Of a stretch of DNA of 19,594 bases, positions 8,162 to 14,395 are shown one piece after another. The notes under the pieces are model-generated. The model searched no databases. It had not been told where the DNA came from and saw only the letters and a program-made list of their open reading frames with translations. Origin of the DNA: Porphyrobacter sp. UBA7686 (GTDB taxonomy: Bacteria > Pseudomonadota > Alphaproteobacteria > Sphingomonadales > Sphingomonadaceae); NCBI GenBank assembly GCA_002482865.1, contig DLGU01000083.1:1-19594 (forward strand), in the 5' to 3' direction. Position numbers and translations under genes: made by a program. Positions within the stretch are counted from its first letter, which is position 1; the number at the start of each line of letters is the position of its first letter.

Positions 8162-9340
8162 TCAGTGCTCCGCCTCGCCCTTGCCGAGTTCGGCCTTGAG
8201 CAGAAACGCGCCCTTGGTCGCGACGACGGTGCCAGTGGGCAGCCCGCTCATGATTTCGATCCGACCGCCGCTGCGTTCGCCGATCACGACTTCGGTGGCC
8301 TGAAAGCCCTTGGGGCCGCGCACAAATACCATGTTCTTGCCTTCGACCGTCTGCACTGCCTCTTCAGGCAAGGTCATCCGCCCGTCGCTCGGTTGCCCGC
8401 TCGGTCTCACGCGGACACGGACTCCTTGGCCTGCGGTCAGCTGGGCTGCCCCCTGCGGCGTCAGAAGCAGGGTTGCAGTCTTGCTCTGCGCGTCGAGCGC
8501 AGGCGTGATCGAATGCACCGTGGCGGTGCGGGTTTCGCCGTCAGCCAGTTCGATCACCGCCGTATCGCCTACCGACACGCGCCGCGCATCGGCTGGCAAC
8601 ACGGAGGCGTTGACCTGCAAGCGGTTTGGGTCGGAGATATGGAAAAGATCGGCCCCGGCCAGCACATAGGCTCCGAGCCGCGCATCGACGCGGGTTAATC
8701 GTCCGGTGATCGGGCTTGTGATCGCCAGCGTTCGGCCATCGCCTGCAAGCTTCGAGGCAGACGCTGCCGATCGCGCGCGCCGTAATTCGGCCTCGGCCTG
8801 AGCCAAGGCTTGCTCGGCAGCCTCAAGATCCTGCCTCGCCGTAACCTTTTCGTCGAAGAGCCGCTTCTCGCGCGCGAAGGCCGAGCGCGCGGCGCTGGCG
8901 CGCGCGGCGGCGGCGCTGCGATCCGCGACCAGTGTCGCGGCCTCGCGGCTTTCGAGCAGCGCGATGGTTTCGCCCGCCCGGACACTGTCACCCAGATGCT
9001 GGGTGATCCGCACGATGGCTCCATCGGCGCGCGCGGTGAGAACCGCCTCGCCTTCGGAGGTCGTCGCAACCACGCCTTGCGCGATGATCTCGGCAGCGAG
9101 ACCACCGGCGCTGACCTTTTCCGTAACGATCCCGGCAGCCTCCAGCCGTGCGGCTTCCATGGCGATGAAGCCTTCAGGGCCGTGCTCCTCTTCCTCGCCA
9201 TATTCGGCTTCTCCGGTGGGAGCGGTTGCCGTGGTCGGCGAGAACACGGTGCGGCCCAGCAGCACGCCGCCCCCGCTCAGGACGAGCGCGGCAATGGCAG
9301 CCCCAGCGATGAGTTTGGTCTTGTTGGTGTTGTCGATCAT
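8162..9340 (-). CDS. czcB: Efflux RND periplasmic adaptor, CzcB-like
   Basis: A 392-residue membrane-fusion protein that joins CzcA to CzcC. It has one N-terminal membrane anchor (about 9-29). An acidic, His-containing segment follows (EYGEEEEHGPEG, about 46-57) that may bind metal. A lipoyl-like half (LTARADGAIVRITQHLGDSVRAGETIALLES) leads into an Ala-rich coiled-coil hairpin at about 137-200. The second lipoyl half and the beta-barrel follow (SPITGRLTRVDARLGAYVLAGADLFHISD). The separate N-terminal metal-binding domain seen in some CzcB proteins was not recognised. AGGAG lies nine bases before the ATG. The gene sits four bases after the czcC stop and one base before the czcA start. Confidence 0.93.
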   Translation of the reverse strand: MIDNTNKTKLIAGAAIAALVLSGGGVLLGRTVFSPTTATAPTGEAEYGEEEEHGPEGFIAMEAARLEAAGIVTEKVSAGGLAAEIIAQGVVATTSEGEAVLTARADGAIVRITQHLGDSVRAGETIALLESREAATLVADRSAAAARASAARSAFAREKRLFDEKVTARQDLEAAEQALAQAEAELRRARSAASASKLAGDGRTLAITSPITGRLTRVDARLGAYVLAGADLFHISDPNRLQVNASVLPADARRVSVGDTAVIELADGETRTATVHSITPALDAQSKTATLLLTPQGAAQLTAGQGVRVRVRPSGQPSDGRMTLPEEAVQTVEGKNMVFVRGPKGFQATEVVIGERSGGRIEIMSGLPTGTVVATKGAFLLKAELGKGEAEH

Positions 9341-9344
9341 CGGA

Positions 9345-10565
9345 TCATTCTCCTGCGCGCGCGCTGGCGCGGATCAGTGCGGCAAGCGCACGGGCGCGGT
9401 CGAGGCGGGCCTCGATCAGCGCAGATTTGGCGGTGGTGAGCGCTGCTTGGGCATCAAGCAGCTCAAGCAGACTGAATTTGCCTGCGCCGTAGCCGATCCC
9501 GGCAAGGCGCACCGCCTCTTCGGCTTGCGCCAGCGACGGCCCGGAGAGGACTTCGACCCGCGCCTCGGCGGCCCCGAGCAGCATCCGCGCATCGTGCTGC
9601 GCGCGCAGGGCATTGAGCCGTGCTTGCGTCAGCCCGGCTTCGCTCGCCAGCGCGTCCGACTGTGCTGCTTCGATATTGCCCCGGTTGCGATTGCGAAAGG
9701 GCAAGGGGATGGTCACGCCCGCAACGAAGGCCGTTTCCCCCGCGCCGCCGAACTGGCGGACACCGCCGCTGGCGGTCACGTCGGGAACAGCATCGGCGCG
9801 CGCGACCCGGATGCGCGCCTGCGCGGCATCGCGTTGGGCGATAGCGAGCTGTTCATCGAGCGAGACACTTGCAGGGGGCAGGAAACCAGGTTCCCGCTCG
9901 CCGTCTGCCACTTCAGCTGACAGCTCAGGGTCGCTGCTGCCGATCAGATCGGCAAGCAACCGCCGCGCAGCCAGCAATTCGCCAAAGGTGCGGGCTTCCT
10001 CGGCCTGCGCCTCGGCAAGCACTGCCTCGGCGCGCAATTGGCGTAGCGGCGGATCGCGGCCGACATCGACCAATAATCTAGCCGTGCGGGCCAGTTGACG
10101 CGCCTGCCCAACATTGTCGCGCGCCAACACCGCGCGGTCTTCGGCGGCGCGCAGCCCAGCGTGCGCGATGCGAATGTCGCGCGCCAGATCAGCCTCGGCG
10201 CCCAGCAGCGACAGCAACTCAAAGTCACGTTCGGACGCGGCCACCGCAACCCGTGCGCTGCGCTTGCCCCCCAGCTCGATCTGCTGGCTCACAGACAGCG
10301 TCGTCTGGGTGCTCCGCAGACCTTGAAAGGCCCCAGTGCCCGCAAAATCCTCAATCTCAAGACTGAGCTGAGGATTGGGTGAGGCTCCTGCCTGCCGCGC
10401 CCGCGCTTCGGCAGCTTCGGCTTTCGCGCGCGCTTCGGCAACGCGCGGCGATTGTTCGGCACCTTGGGCAAGCGCATTCGCCAAGCTGACGGGTTCGGCG
10501 AAAGCCGCCCCGCTGTTGGCGAGAAGCGCGCCCGCCAGCAAGGCGGCACGCAAAGTCAATCTCAT
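9345..10565 (-). CDS. czcC: Outer-membrane efflux channel, CzcC-like (TolC family)
   Basis: A 406-residue outer-membrane factor. The signal peptide MRLTLRAALLAGALLANSGAAFAE is followed by two repeated helical halves, Ala-, Glu- and Arg-rich, typical of CzcC/TolC (for example AEARAKAEAAEARARQAG and GYGAGKFSLLELLDAQAAL, the latter a conserved C-half motif). The ATG at 10565 is chosen because AGGAG lies seven bases upstream. A GTG at 10583 would place that ribosome binding site inside the gene. It is the first pump gene of the operon, followed four bases later by czcB. The upstream 62-base spacer can fold over its ribosome binding site. Confidence 0.93.
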   Translation of the reverse strand: MRLTLRAALLAGALLANSGAAFAEPVSLANALAQGAEQSPRVAEARAKAEAAEARARQAGASPNPQLSLEIEDFAGTGAFQGLRSTQTTLSVSQQIELGGKRSARVAVAASERDFELLSLLGAEADLARDIRIAHAGLRAAEDRAVLARDNVGQARQLARTARLLVDVGRDPPLRQLRAEAVLAEAQAEEARTFGELLAARRLLADLIGSSDPELSAEVADGEREPGFLPPASVSLDEQLAIAQRDAAQARIRVARADAVPDVTASGGVRQFGGAGETAFVAGVTIPLPFRNRNRGNIEAAQSDALASEAGLTQARLNALRAQHDARMLLGAAEARVEVLSGPSLAQAEEAVRLAGIGYGAGKFSLLELLDAQAALTTAKSALIEARLDRARALAALIRASARAGE

Positions 10566-10574
10566 CGGAAAACT

Positions 10575-10632
10575 CCTGAACACTCGTCACAAGCGCAGGG
10601 GGTCGCCCCCTACACACGGTGGCGCGTTCAGG
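10575..10632 (-). promoter_or_regulatory. Putative RNA fold over the czcC ribosome binding site
   Basis: In the minus-strand transcript CCTGAAC (complement of 10626-10632) can pair with GTTCAGG (complement of 10575-10581). This encloses a perfect apical hairpin, AGGGGG-TCG-CCCCCT on the plus strand at 10597-10611. The 3' arm covers part of the czcC AGGAG. The 5' arm includes the stop codon of the preceding gene (10628-10630), so a terminating ribosome would open the stem. This suggests translational coupling; it has not been shown. Confidence 0.4.
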
Positions 10633-11014
10633 CGTTGGGCGGATCGAGCGGCGGTGCGAGGCTGCGCGACAGCAGCGCGGCCGCTGATGCGGGAGGCTGT
10701 CTCAGCGCTCTGGAAAAGGCGGACAGTGCAATACGGGGGCCGTCTTGCTCCAATGCGATGCTGCAATGATGATGGCTTACCGTGTGGCAGGGCATGTCCG
10801 TGTCATCGCCATCGGGCAGCGACGGACGGCCATCGTCAACCGCGTGGGTATCCAGCACGTCGCCAGCATGCGGCGGCAGATGGCCGCCGGCCTCAGCCGT
10901 AGCGGGCATCGCGGCAGAGCTGAAAAGCAGCCCAATCAGGACAAGCAAAGAGATGATCCGGCCGCGCATTGCTTGCCGCATAGCAGCGCGGAGAGGACGC
11001 GGCAAAGTTTTCAT
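10628..11014 (-). CDS. Small exported His/Cys protein, CzcI-like
   Basis: A 128-residue protein with a basic N-terminus and a hydrophobic stretch at about 20-40 ending in PATAEA, consistent with a signal peptide. The mature part holds scattered histidines (H45, H49, H57). A compact cluster, CHTVSHHHC (76-84), could bind one or more metal ions. CzcI of Cupriavidus is also a small exported His/Cys protein encoded just ahead of czcC, so position and composition agree. There is no clear sequence identity to support a firm name. Its ATG overlaps the stop of the DUF3703 gene (ATGA), so the two are translationally coupled. A periplasmic metal-sensing or buffering role is inferred from context. Confidence 0.72.
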   Translation of the reverse strand: MKTLPRPLRAAMRQAMRGRIISLLVLIGLLFSSAAMPATAEAGGHLPPHAGDVLDTHAVDDGRPSLPDGDDTDMPCHTVSHHHCSIALEQDGPRIALSAFSRALRQPPASAAALLSRSLAPPLDPPNA

Positions 11015-11376
11015 GTCCGATCTGGATCGGCCATGGCTTGGCGCAAGTCGTCGGGGATCGGCATTGGCTTGAATGCGCTCACAGTCGCCCGGCCAATATT
11101 GCCTACGGGGTTCCGGCCTGTCAGCGCGCCTAAGGGGGCGAGCAACAGCCGCATGATCTGGCCGACAACCTCTCTTGCATCACGCTGCGCGGTGGCAAAA
11201 GCGAGCATCTCCAAATGATTGGCAAGATGCTTCCTCAAAAAGGGCTGGGAAAGGATATGCGCGCGCTCAAGCGCAGTCCAAGCCATGTCCCAGCGCTGTT
11301 CGCGGCGGGCGGCGCGATAGGCTGTCATCTCGACTTCGATCAGCTTTTCGGCACGGTTTATCAGAGCGTTGTTCAT
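11011..11376 (-). CDS. DUF3703 family protein
   Basis: A 121-residue soluble protein matching the DUF3703 family. It has the helical region RWDMAWTALERAHILSQP, the segment REVVGQIMRLLLAPLGALTGRNPVGNIGR, and the characteristic end VSAFKPMPIPDDL. The biochemical role of the family is unknown, but members recur in heavy-metal efflux operons, as here. It overlaps the SRPBCC gene upstream and the CzcI-like gene downstream by ATGA, with AGGA six bases before its ATG. No transmembrane segment is certain; the PLG-rich middle part is moderately hydrophobic. Confidence 0.88.
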   Translation of the reverse strand: MNNALINRAEKLIEVEMTAYRAARREQRWDMAWTALERAHILSQPFLRKHLANHLEMLAFATAQRDAREVVGQIMRLLLAPLGALTGRNPVGNIGRATVSAFKPMPIPDDLRQAMADPDRT

Positions 11377-11831
11377 GACTGTCCTCTCGCTAATGACCGC
11401 CAGCGGCGCTGGCGGTGCCGATAGAAAATCTGGGCGAACACCCAGATAAAGGGGGTAAGTGGCCCCGCATGGACTTCAACTTCATCGCAATAGAGCGTGC
11501 CGCCTTGGCCATCGGGCGCGATGGTAATCCAGTGATCCCAAGTCTTGATGAGGGCACTATGGCCATTGTCGCGAAGCCTTTTGGGCCAGACGCTCGCCGG
11601 ATCGGATTGGAGCGTCGGCACGATCCATTGCTCACCGAAGGGAAGAAGGCCGAAGAGCTTGATGGCCACAAGGTAGCGGCTGCCATCGCTCCATTGCACC
11701 GGTGCGTCACATCCCACAATGCGGAAGCGCACCAACGGTGCTGCAATATGGAACAGCAATTCAGGGGTCAGCACGCGTTGCCAGACGTCCTCGGGTGACA
11801 TCGCGAGACGCGTTTGGAGATCGACTTTCAT
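11373..11831 (-). CDS. SRPBCC-fold protein
   Basis: A 152-residue protein with features of the SRPBCC (START/Bet v1-like) fold. It opens with an amphipathic strand and PEDVWQRVLTPELLFHIAAPLVRF, typical of these proteins. Alternating strands with conserved aromatic residues follow (GLLPFGEQWIVP, TWDHWITI), then a C-terminal helix (PFIWVFAQIFYRHRQRRWRSL). Such proteins enclose a hydrophobic pocket for small ligands; the ligand here is unknown. The ATG at 11831 is chosen because it overlaps the stop of the CDF gene (ATGA) and begins the fold; an upstream in-frame start would add 40 residues of shadow sequence. It lies between a transporter and DUF3703 in one translational unit, pointing to a metal-stress role. 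Confidence 0.8.
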   Translation of the reverse strand: MKVDLQTRLAMSPEDVWQRVLTPELLFHIAAPLVRFRIVGCDAPVQWSDGSRYLVAIKLFGLLPFGEQWIVPTLQSDPASVWPKRLRDNGHSALIKTWDHWITIAPDGQGGTLYCDEVEVHAGPLTPFIWVFAQIFYRHRQRRWRSLARGQS

Positions 11832-12472
11832 GTCGCAGGCACCGCTTTCTTGGCCTCGGCGCGCAACTCGGTTCGGGCTTGCCGCAAGACCTGCGCGCCC
11901 CCAGTCAATGCCAGCGTCGCCATGACGCCAGCGACAATCAGGTCCGGCCAAGCGCTGCCTGTTCCCAAGACGCCAAGAGCCGCCAGCATCACCGCGACGT
12001 TGCCGATTGCGTCATTGCGCGAGCATATCCACACCGAGCGCATATTGGCGTCCCCCGTGCGGTAGCGGTAAAGCAGCAAGGCCACACCGGCATTGGCGGC
12101 CAGCGCAAGAGCGCCGACTGCACCCATCGTGGCGGGATCGGGCGTTGTTCCGTTCACAAAGGCGAAGATGGCGCTGCCGAATACCCAAGCAGCAAAGCCC
12201 AACATGAACAGCGATTTGAGCAGAGCTGCCCGTGCGCGCCATGCCAACGCCGCGCCAACCACGGCGAGGCTGATCGCATAATTCGCGGCATCCCCCAGAA
12301 AATCGAGCGCATCGGCTTGAAGCGCGCGGCTGTCCGCCGCTGCTCCAGCGAACATTTCGACCAGAAACATCGCAGCGTTGACGATCAGAGCCGCCCACAG
12401 GATGCGCCGCCAGCGCGGATCGGCTGGGGCAGTCTCGCTCCCGCAAGTGCTCGCGCAGCAATCATCATTCAT
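11828..12472 (-). CDS. Short CDF-like cation transporter
   Basis: A 214-residue membrane protein related to cation diffusion facilitators but lacking the C-terminal cytoplasmic domain. The N-terminus has a cysteine cluster (CCASTC, residues 5-10). Five to six predicted spans follow. Transport-site candidates are D57 and D61 in ADALDFLGDAANY and D154 in WICSRNDAIGNV, where C150 sits at the usual His/Asp position. It is the first gene of the operon, with GAAGGA six bases before the ATG, and is directly under the MerR-type promoter. Likely substrates are Zn, Cd or another thiophilic ion. The cysteines could either deliver metal to the pore or tune selectivity. Confidence 0.87.
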   Translation of the reverse strand: MNDDCCASTCGSETAPADPRWRRILWAALIVNAAMFLVEMFAGAAADSRALQADALDFLGDAANYAISLAVVGAALAWRARAALLKSLFMLGFAAWVFGSAIFAFVNGTTPDPATMGAVGALALAANAGVALLLYRYRTGDANMRSVWICSRNDAIGNVAVMLAALGVLGTGSAWPDLIVAGVMATLALTGGAQVLRQARTELRAEAKKAVPAT

Positions 12473-12508
12473 GGACTATCCTTCTCGACAAACCCCGAGT
12501 CGGACACC

Positions 12509-12539
12509 TAATTACACCCTGTAGCAACTACAGGGTCAA
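12509..12539 (-). promoter_or_regulatory. MerR-type promoter of the metal efflux operon
   Basis: On the minus strand a -35 box TTGACC (12534-12539) is separated by exactly 19 bases from a -10-like TAATTA (12509-12514). The 19-bp spacer is the hallmark of MerR-activated promoters, in which the metal-bound regulator untwists the DNA. Transcription would start about 30 bases before the first operon gene. Confidence 0.78.
12516..12536. promoter_or_regulatory. MerR-family operator
   Basis: ACCCTGTAG (12516-12524) and CTACAGGGT (12528-12536) form a perfect 9-bp inverted repeat with a 3-base centre. It lies between the -35 and -10 boxes and closely resembles CadR/PbrR/ZntR operators. It also lies 19 bases before the regulator's own start, so autoregulation is likely. 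Confidence 0.85.
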
Positions 12540-12555
12540 GCGCGAAGGACAGGCA

Positions 12556-12954
12556 TTGAAAATCGGCGAGCTGGCGAGTGCAACCGCGACTAAGGTCGAG
12601 ACGGTGCGCTTTTACGAAAAGATCGGGTTGCTGCCGCCGCCCGCGCGAACCTCGGCCAATTATCGCTCCTATGGCAGCGGCCATCTGGCGCGCCTATCGT
12701 TCATCCGCCGCGCTCGCGATCTCGGGTTCACGCTCGAAGCCGTGCGGGAATTGCTGACCCTTGCCGACGACACGTCGCAATCATGCGACGCCGTGGACGG
12801 AATTGCGCGCGTCCACCTGACCGAAATTGACAGCAAGATTGCCGACCTCACCGCACTTCGCACCGAGCTTGACCGGGTGATCGGCTCCTGTCGCCATGGA
12901 ACGGTCGCCGACTGCAAGATCATCGAAACGCTCGGCCCGCGAGAAGCGCGGTAG
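12556..12954 (+). CDS. MerR-family heavy-metal-responsive regulator
   Basis: A 132-residue dimeric activator. It has an N-terminal winged helix-turn-helix (KIGELASATATKVETVRFYEKIGLLPPP), the linker ANYRSYG, then a long dimerisation helix (about 80-108). Cysteines at 77, 112 and 120, with H114, match the metal-ligand pattern of the ZntR/CadR/PbrR group. The loop CRHGTVADC takes the place of the usual metal-binding loop. Zn, Cd or Pb are the most likely inducers. The start is TTG at 12556, supported by GAAGGA upstream and by the family-typical KIGELA opening. It is divergent from the efflux operon across an 83-base gap holding its operator. Confidence 0.93.
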   Translation: MKIGELASATATKVETVRFYEKIGLLPPPARTSANYRSYGSGHLARLSFIRRARDLGFTLEAVRELLTLADDTSQSCDAVDGIARVHLTEIDSKIADLTALRTELDRVIGSCRHGTVADCKIIETLGPREAR

Positions 12955-13060
12955 CATGAGCGCGCAAACAGGCTTTCTTGGAACGCCTCGGAGGTAATGA
13001 GAAGGGATGTTATCAGCGTCGAGAAGCAGCCTTTGCGCTTAGTCACCTATCGCTTTGTGG

Positions 13061-13384
13061 TCAGGCTGATCGTGGCCCGCAAAGAATGACAGCTGCGCCG
13101 AGAAGGCAAATCGTCGCCCCCAGCGCGTCCCATTTATCGGGCTTTACCCCCTCGGCAAGCCAAAGCCATGCCAAAGCCGACACGATGTAAACGCCGCCAT
13201 ACGCTGCATAGGTGCGTCCAGCATGTTCAGCGTCAACGAGCGTAAGAAGGTAAGCGAACAAGCATAGACTCACTACTCCGGGCACCAACCACCAGACGGA
13301 TTTGTCCAGCCGCAGCCAACCCCAGAAGGCGAAGCAGCCCGCAATCTCCGCTAAGGCGGCTCCGATGTAGGCGAGCGCGGTCAT
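13061..13384 (-). CDS. ynfA: YnfA family (UPF0060) small membrane protein
   Basis: A 107-residue protein with four predicted membrane helices, related to small multidrug resistance proteins. Family features include [19 protein letters not shown] at the start, [20 protein letters not shown] in the third helix region, and a fourth helix ending ILCGPRSA. Length is normal for the family. Some homologues export dyes or drugs, but the native substrate is unknown. It converges with the merR gene, with 106 bases between the stop codons and no clear terminator. A copy of the dispersed repeat lies just upstream of its start. It may be a passenger of the metal resistance region. Confidence 0.92.
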   Translation of the reverse strand: MTALAYIGAALAEIAGCFAFWGWLRLDKSVWWLVPGVVSLCLFAYLLTLVDAEHAGRTYAAYGGVYIVSALAWLWLAEGVKPDKWDALGATICLLGAAVILCGPRSA

Positions 13385-13416
13385 CTGCTAATTTTTGCAA
13401 GAAGGAGCAACGTTGG

Positions 13417-13448
13417 CAATGGGGTCGTTTGCGGAAAGGCAGCTCTTG
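13417..13448 (+). repeat. Dispersed intergenic repeat, copy 2
   Basis: This 32-base sequence matches 665-696 at 28 of 32 positions in the same orientation (shared cores CAATGGGGTCG and GAAAGGCAGCT). It lies 32 bases upstream of the ynfA start. Confidence 0.6.
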
Positions 13449-13604
13449 GAACAGCGCGGACAGTGAGCTGCCATTTTCTCATCACTAGGCTGCCAGAGCG
13501 GCAACGTAATTCCTGGAAGCGTTAAGCGTGCACCAGATGCGACTCGCAATGATTCTGACACAATGGTCGTGGCCACTGCGATGATCGTTAAACAGCGCGC
13601 CGCG

Positions 13605-13640
13605 GTGTCACGGGATGTGTCACGGAAAGTGTCACGGTAG
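13605..13640 (+). repeat. Three 12-bp tandem repeats (GTGTCACGG core)
   Basis: GTGTCACGG begins at 13605, 13617 and 13629, each followed by three variable bases, giving a strict 12-bp period over 36 bp. It lies 39 bases beyond the CCA end of the tRNA-like sequence. Short tandem arrays of this kind next to a tRNA 3' end resemble arm-type binding sites of tyrosine integrases; this role is inferred. Confidence 0.75.
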
Positions 13641-13679
13641 CTTTGTGAAAAACCGCAGAAAACCGAGGTTCTAAGAAAC

Positions 13680-13756
13680 TGGTCGGGGAGACAGGATTCG
13701 AACGGGCGCCCTTATGCTCTCGAGGCCGATGCGCTTCCAGGCTACCCTACTTTTCA
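13680..13756 (-). pseudogene. Decayed tRNA-Pro-like sequence, possible attachment site
   Basis: The minus strand carries a tRNA-like sequence. It has a D-arm segment GTAGCCTGGAAGCGCAT, a T-loop GTTCGAATC, and the 3' end CTCCCCGACCA, all typical of bacterial tRNA-Pro. The fold is broken. The 5' acceptor strand reads TGAAAAG where CGGGGAG is expected. The anticodon stem has two mispairs and the loop reads CTCGAGA (anticodon position CGA, one change from the Pro anticodon CGG). The T-stem GCCCG does not pair with CCTGT. It is therefore not a working tRNA. Tyrosine-integrase elements commonly target tRNA 3' ends, so this is a likely relic of integration. Confidence 0.65.
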
Positions 13757-13924
13757 GTCGGCACGTCGCCAAACCCCGATTAGTCAGTTGCTCTGAGATT
13801 TTCGGTTCATGGCATGCGTAGCAGCCTAGCTTTGCGCTATCCTCATTAAAGCGAGCGGAGCATTCATATAGACGTCCGCGGATCTCTAGCCGAAAGAGTG
13901 TAATGCAGGTCTCTGAATACTCCT

Positions 13925-13943
13925 GGGGGTCAAAGTGGGGGTC
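13925..13943 (+). repeat. GGGGGTC direct repeat pair, 12-bp period
   Basis: GGGGGTC occurs at 13925-13931 and 13937-13943, separated by AAAGT. Similar G-rich pairs are often seen between tRNA attachment sites and P4-type integrase genes, but no integrase follows here. Confidence 0.45.
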
Positions 13944-14048
13944 GCGTATATTTTGGCCCCTCAAAATTGCTCAGATCGCAGTCATATAGTGGTATGGTAT
14001 GGTTCCTCTTCTGGCACCATTTCACTCAAAACAAACACAAAATCGTCT

Positions 14049-14074
14049 CAAACACGGTCTTCGGATCGTGTTTG
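14049..14074 (-). terminator. Hairpin with T-rich tail, possible minus-strand terminator
   Basis: CAAACACG (14049-14056) and CGTGTTTG (14067-14074) pair, extended inward by one wobble, one A-T and one C-G pair around a four-base loop. Read on the minus strand, a T-rich run follows. It could end transcripts of the two-component operon about 320 bases upstream. Read on the plus strand it is a very stable C(UUCG)G hairpin. Confidence 0.35.
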
Positions 14075-14341
14075 CTATGCCTCGGGGCTGACGGTTCTGC
14101 CTTCGCCGTCACGTCCCTACCGATATTCAGCCGATCATCGAGCGCGCGCAGAGGTGTGGCGGTCTCTCAAGACGGACCGGTTGCAAGCTGCGCTACGGTG
14201 GTTCTCACTTGCGGCTGCGCCTCTGGAATCTGAATATGAAAGCATCCGCCAAGTGGCGTAAATCTCGAAGGCGCTGTCCTGCAGAATCGGGTGTCGAGCC
14301 GTGTTGGCACGATCAGGCACGGGTCCGGCCATTGCGCACCG

Positions 14342-14380
14342 TGCTCGTTGGAATGCGGCAACGAGCAATTTGGTTTTGAT
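14342..14380 (+). terminator. Perfect 9-bp hairpin followed by T-rich sequence
   Basis: TGCTCGTTG (14342-14350) and CAACGAGCA (14359-14367) are perfect complements around an 8-base loop, followed by ATTTGGTTTTG. This resembles a plus-strand intrinsic terminator with an interrupted T tract. No plus-strand gene is visible upstream, and it sits 29 bases beyond the response regulator stop on the opposite strand. Confidence 0.45.
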
Positions 14381-14395
14381 CACCCGGACCTGTGG

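Larger units (their letters stand above)
13757..14395. other. Long non-coding stretch
   Basis: This stretch lies between the tRNA relic and the response regulator. The short frames present lack motifs and overlap on both strands. It contains a direct repeat pair (13925-13943) and two strong hairpins (14049-14074 and 14342-14367). It may be decayed mobile DNA or hold a small RNA. Confidence 0.5.

Noticed and set aside
9345..10583. GTG start at 10583 for czcC
   Set aside because: It would place the AGGAG ribosome binding site inside the gene; ATG 10565 starts a normal signal peptide.
11373..11951. Start at 11951 for the SRPBCC gene
   Set aside because: The extra 40 residues are the shadow of the CDF gene in another frame; ATG 11831 overlaps the CDF stop and begins the domain.
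13680..13756. Functional tRNA gene
   Set aside because: Acceptor, anticodon and T stems are all mispaired, so only a relic is supported.
13671..13964. 97-codon minus-strand frame across the tRNA relic
   Set aside because: It overlaps the tRNA-like sequence and the GGGGGTC repeats, shows no domain and has no ribosome binding site.
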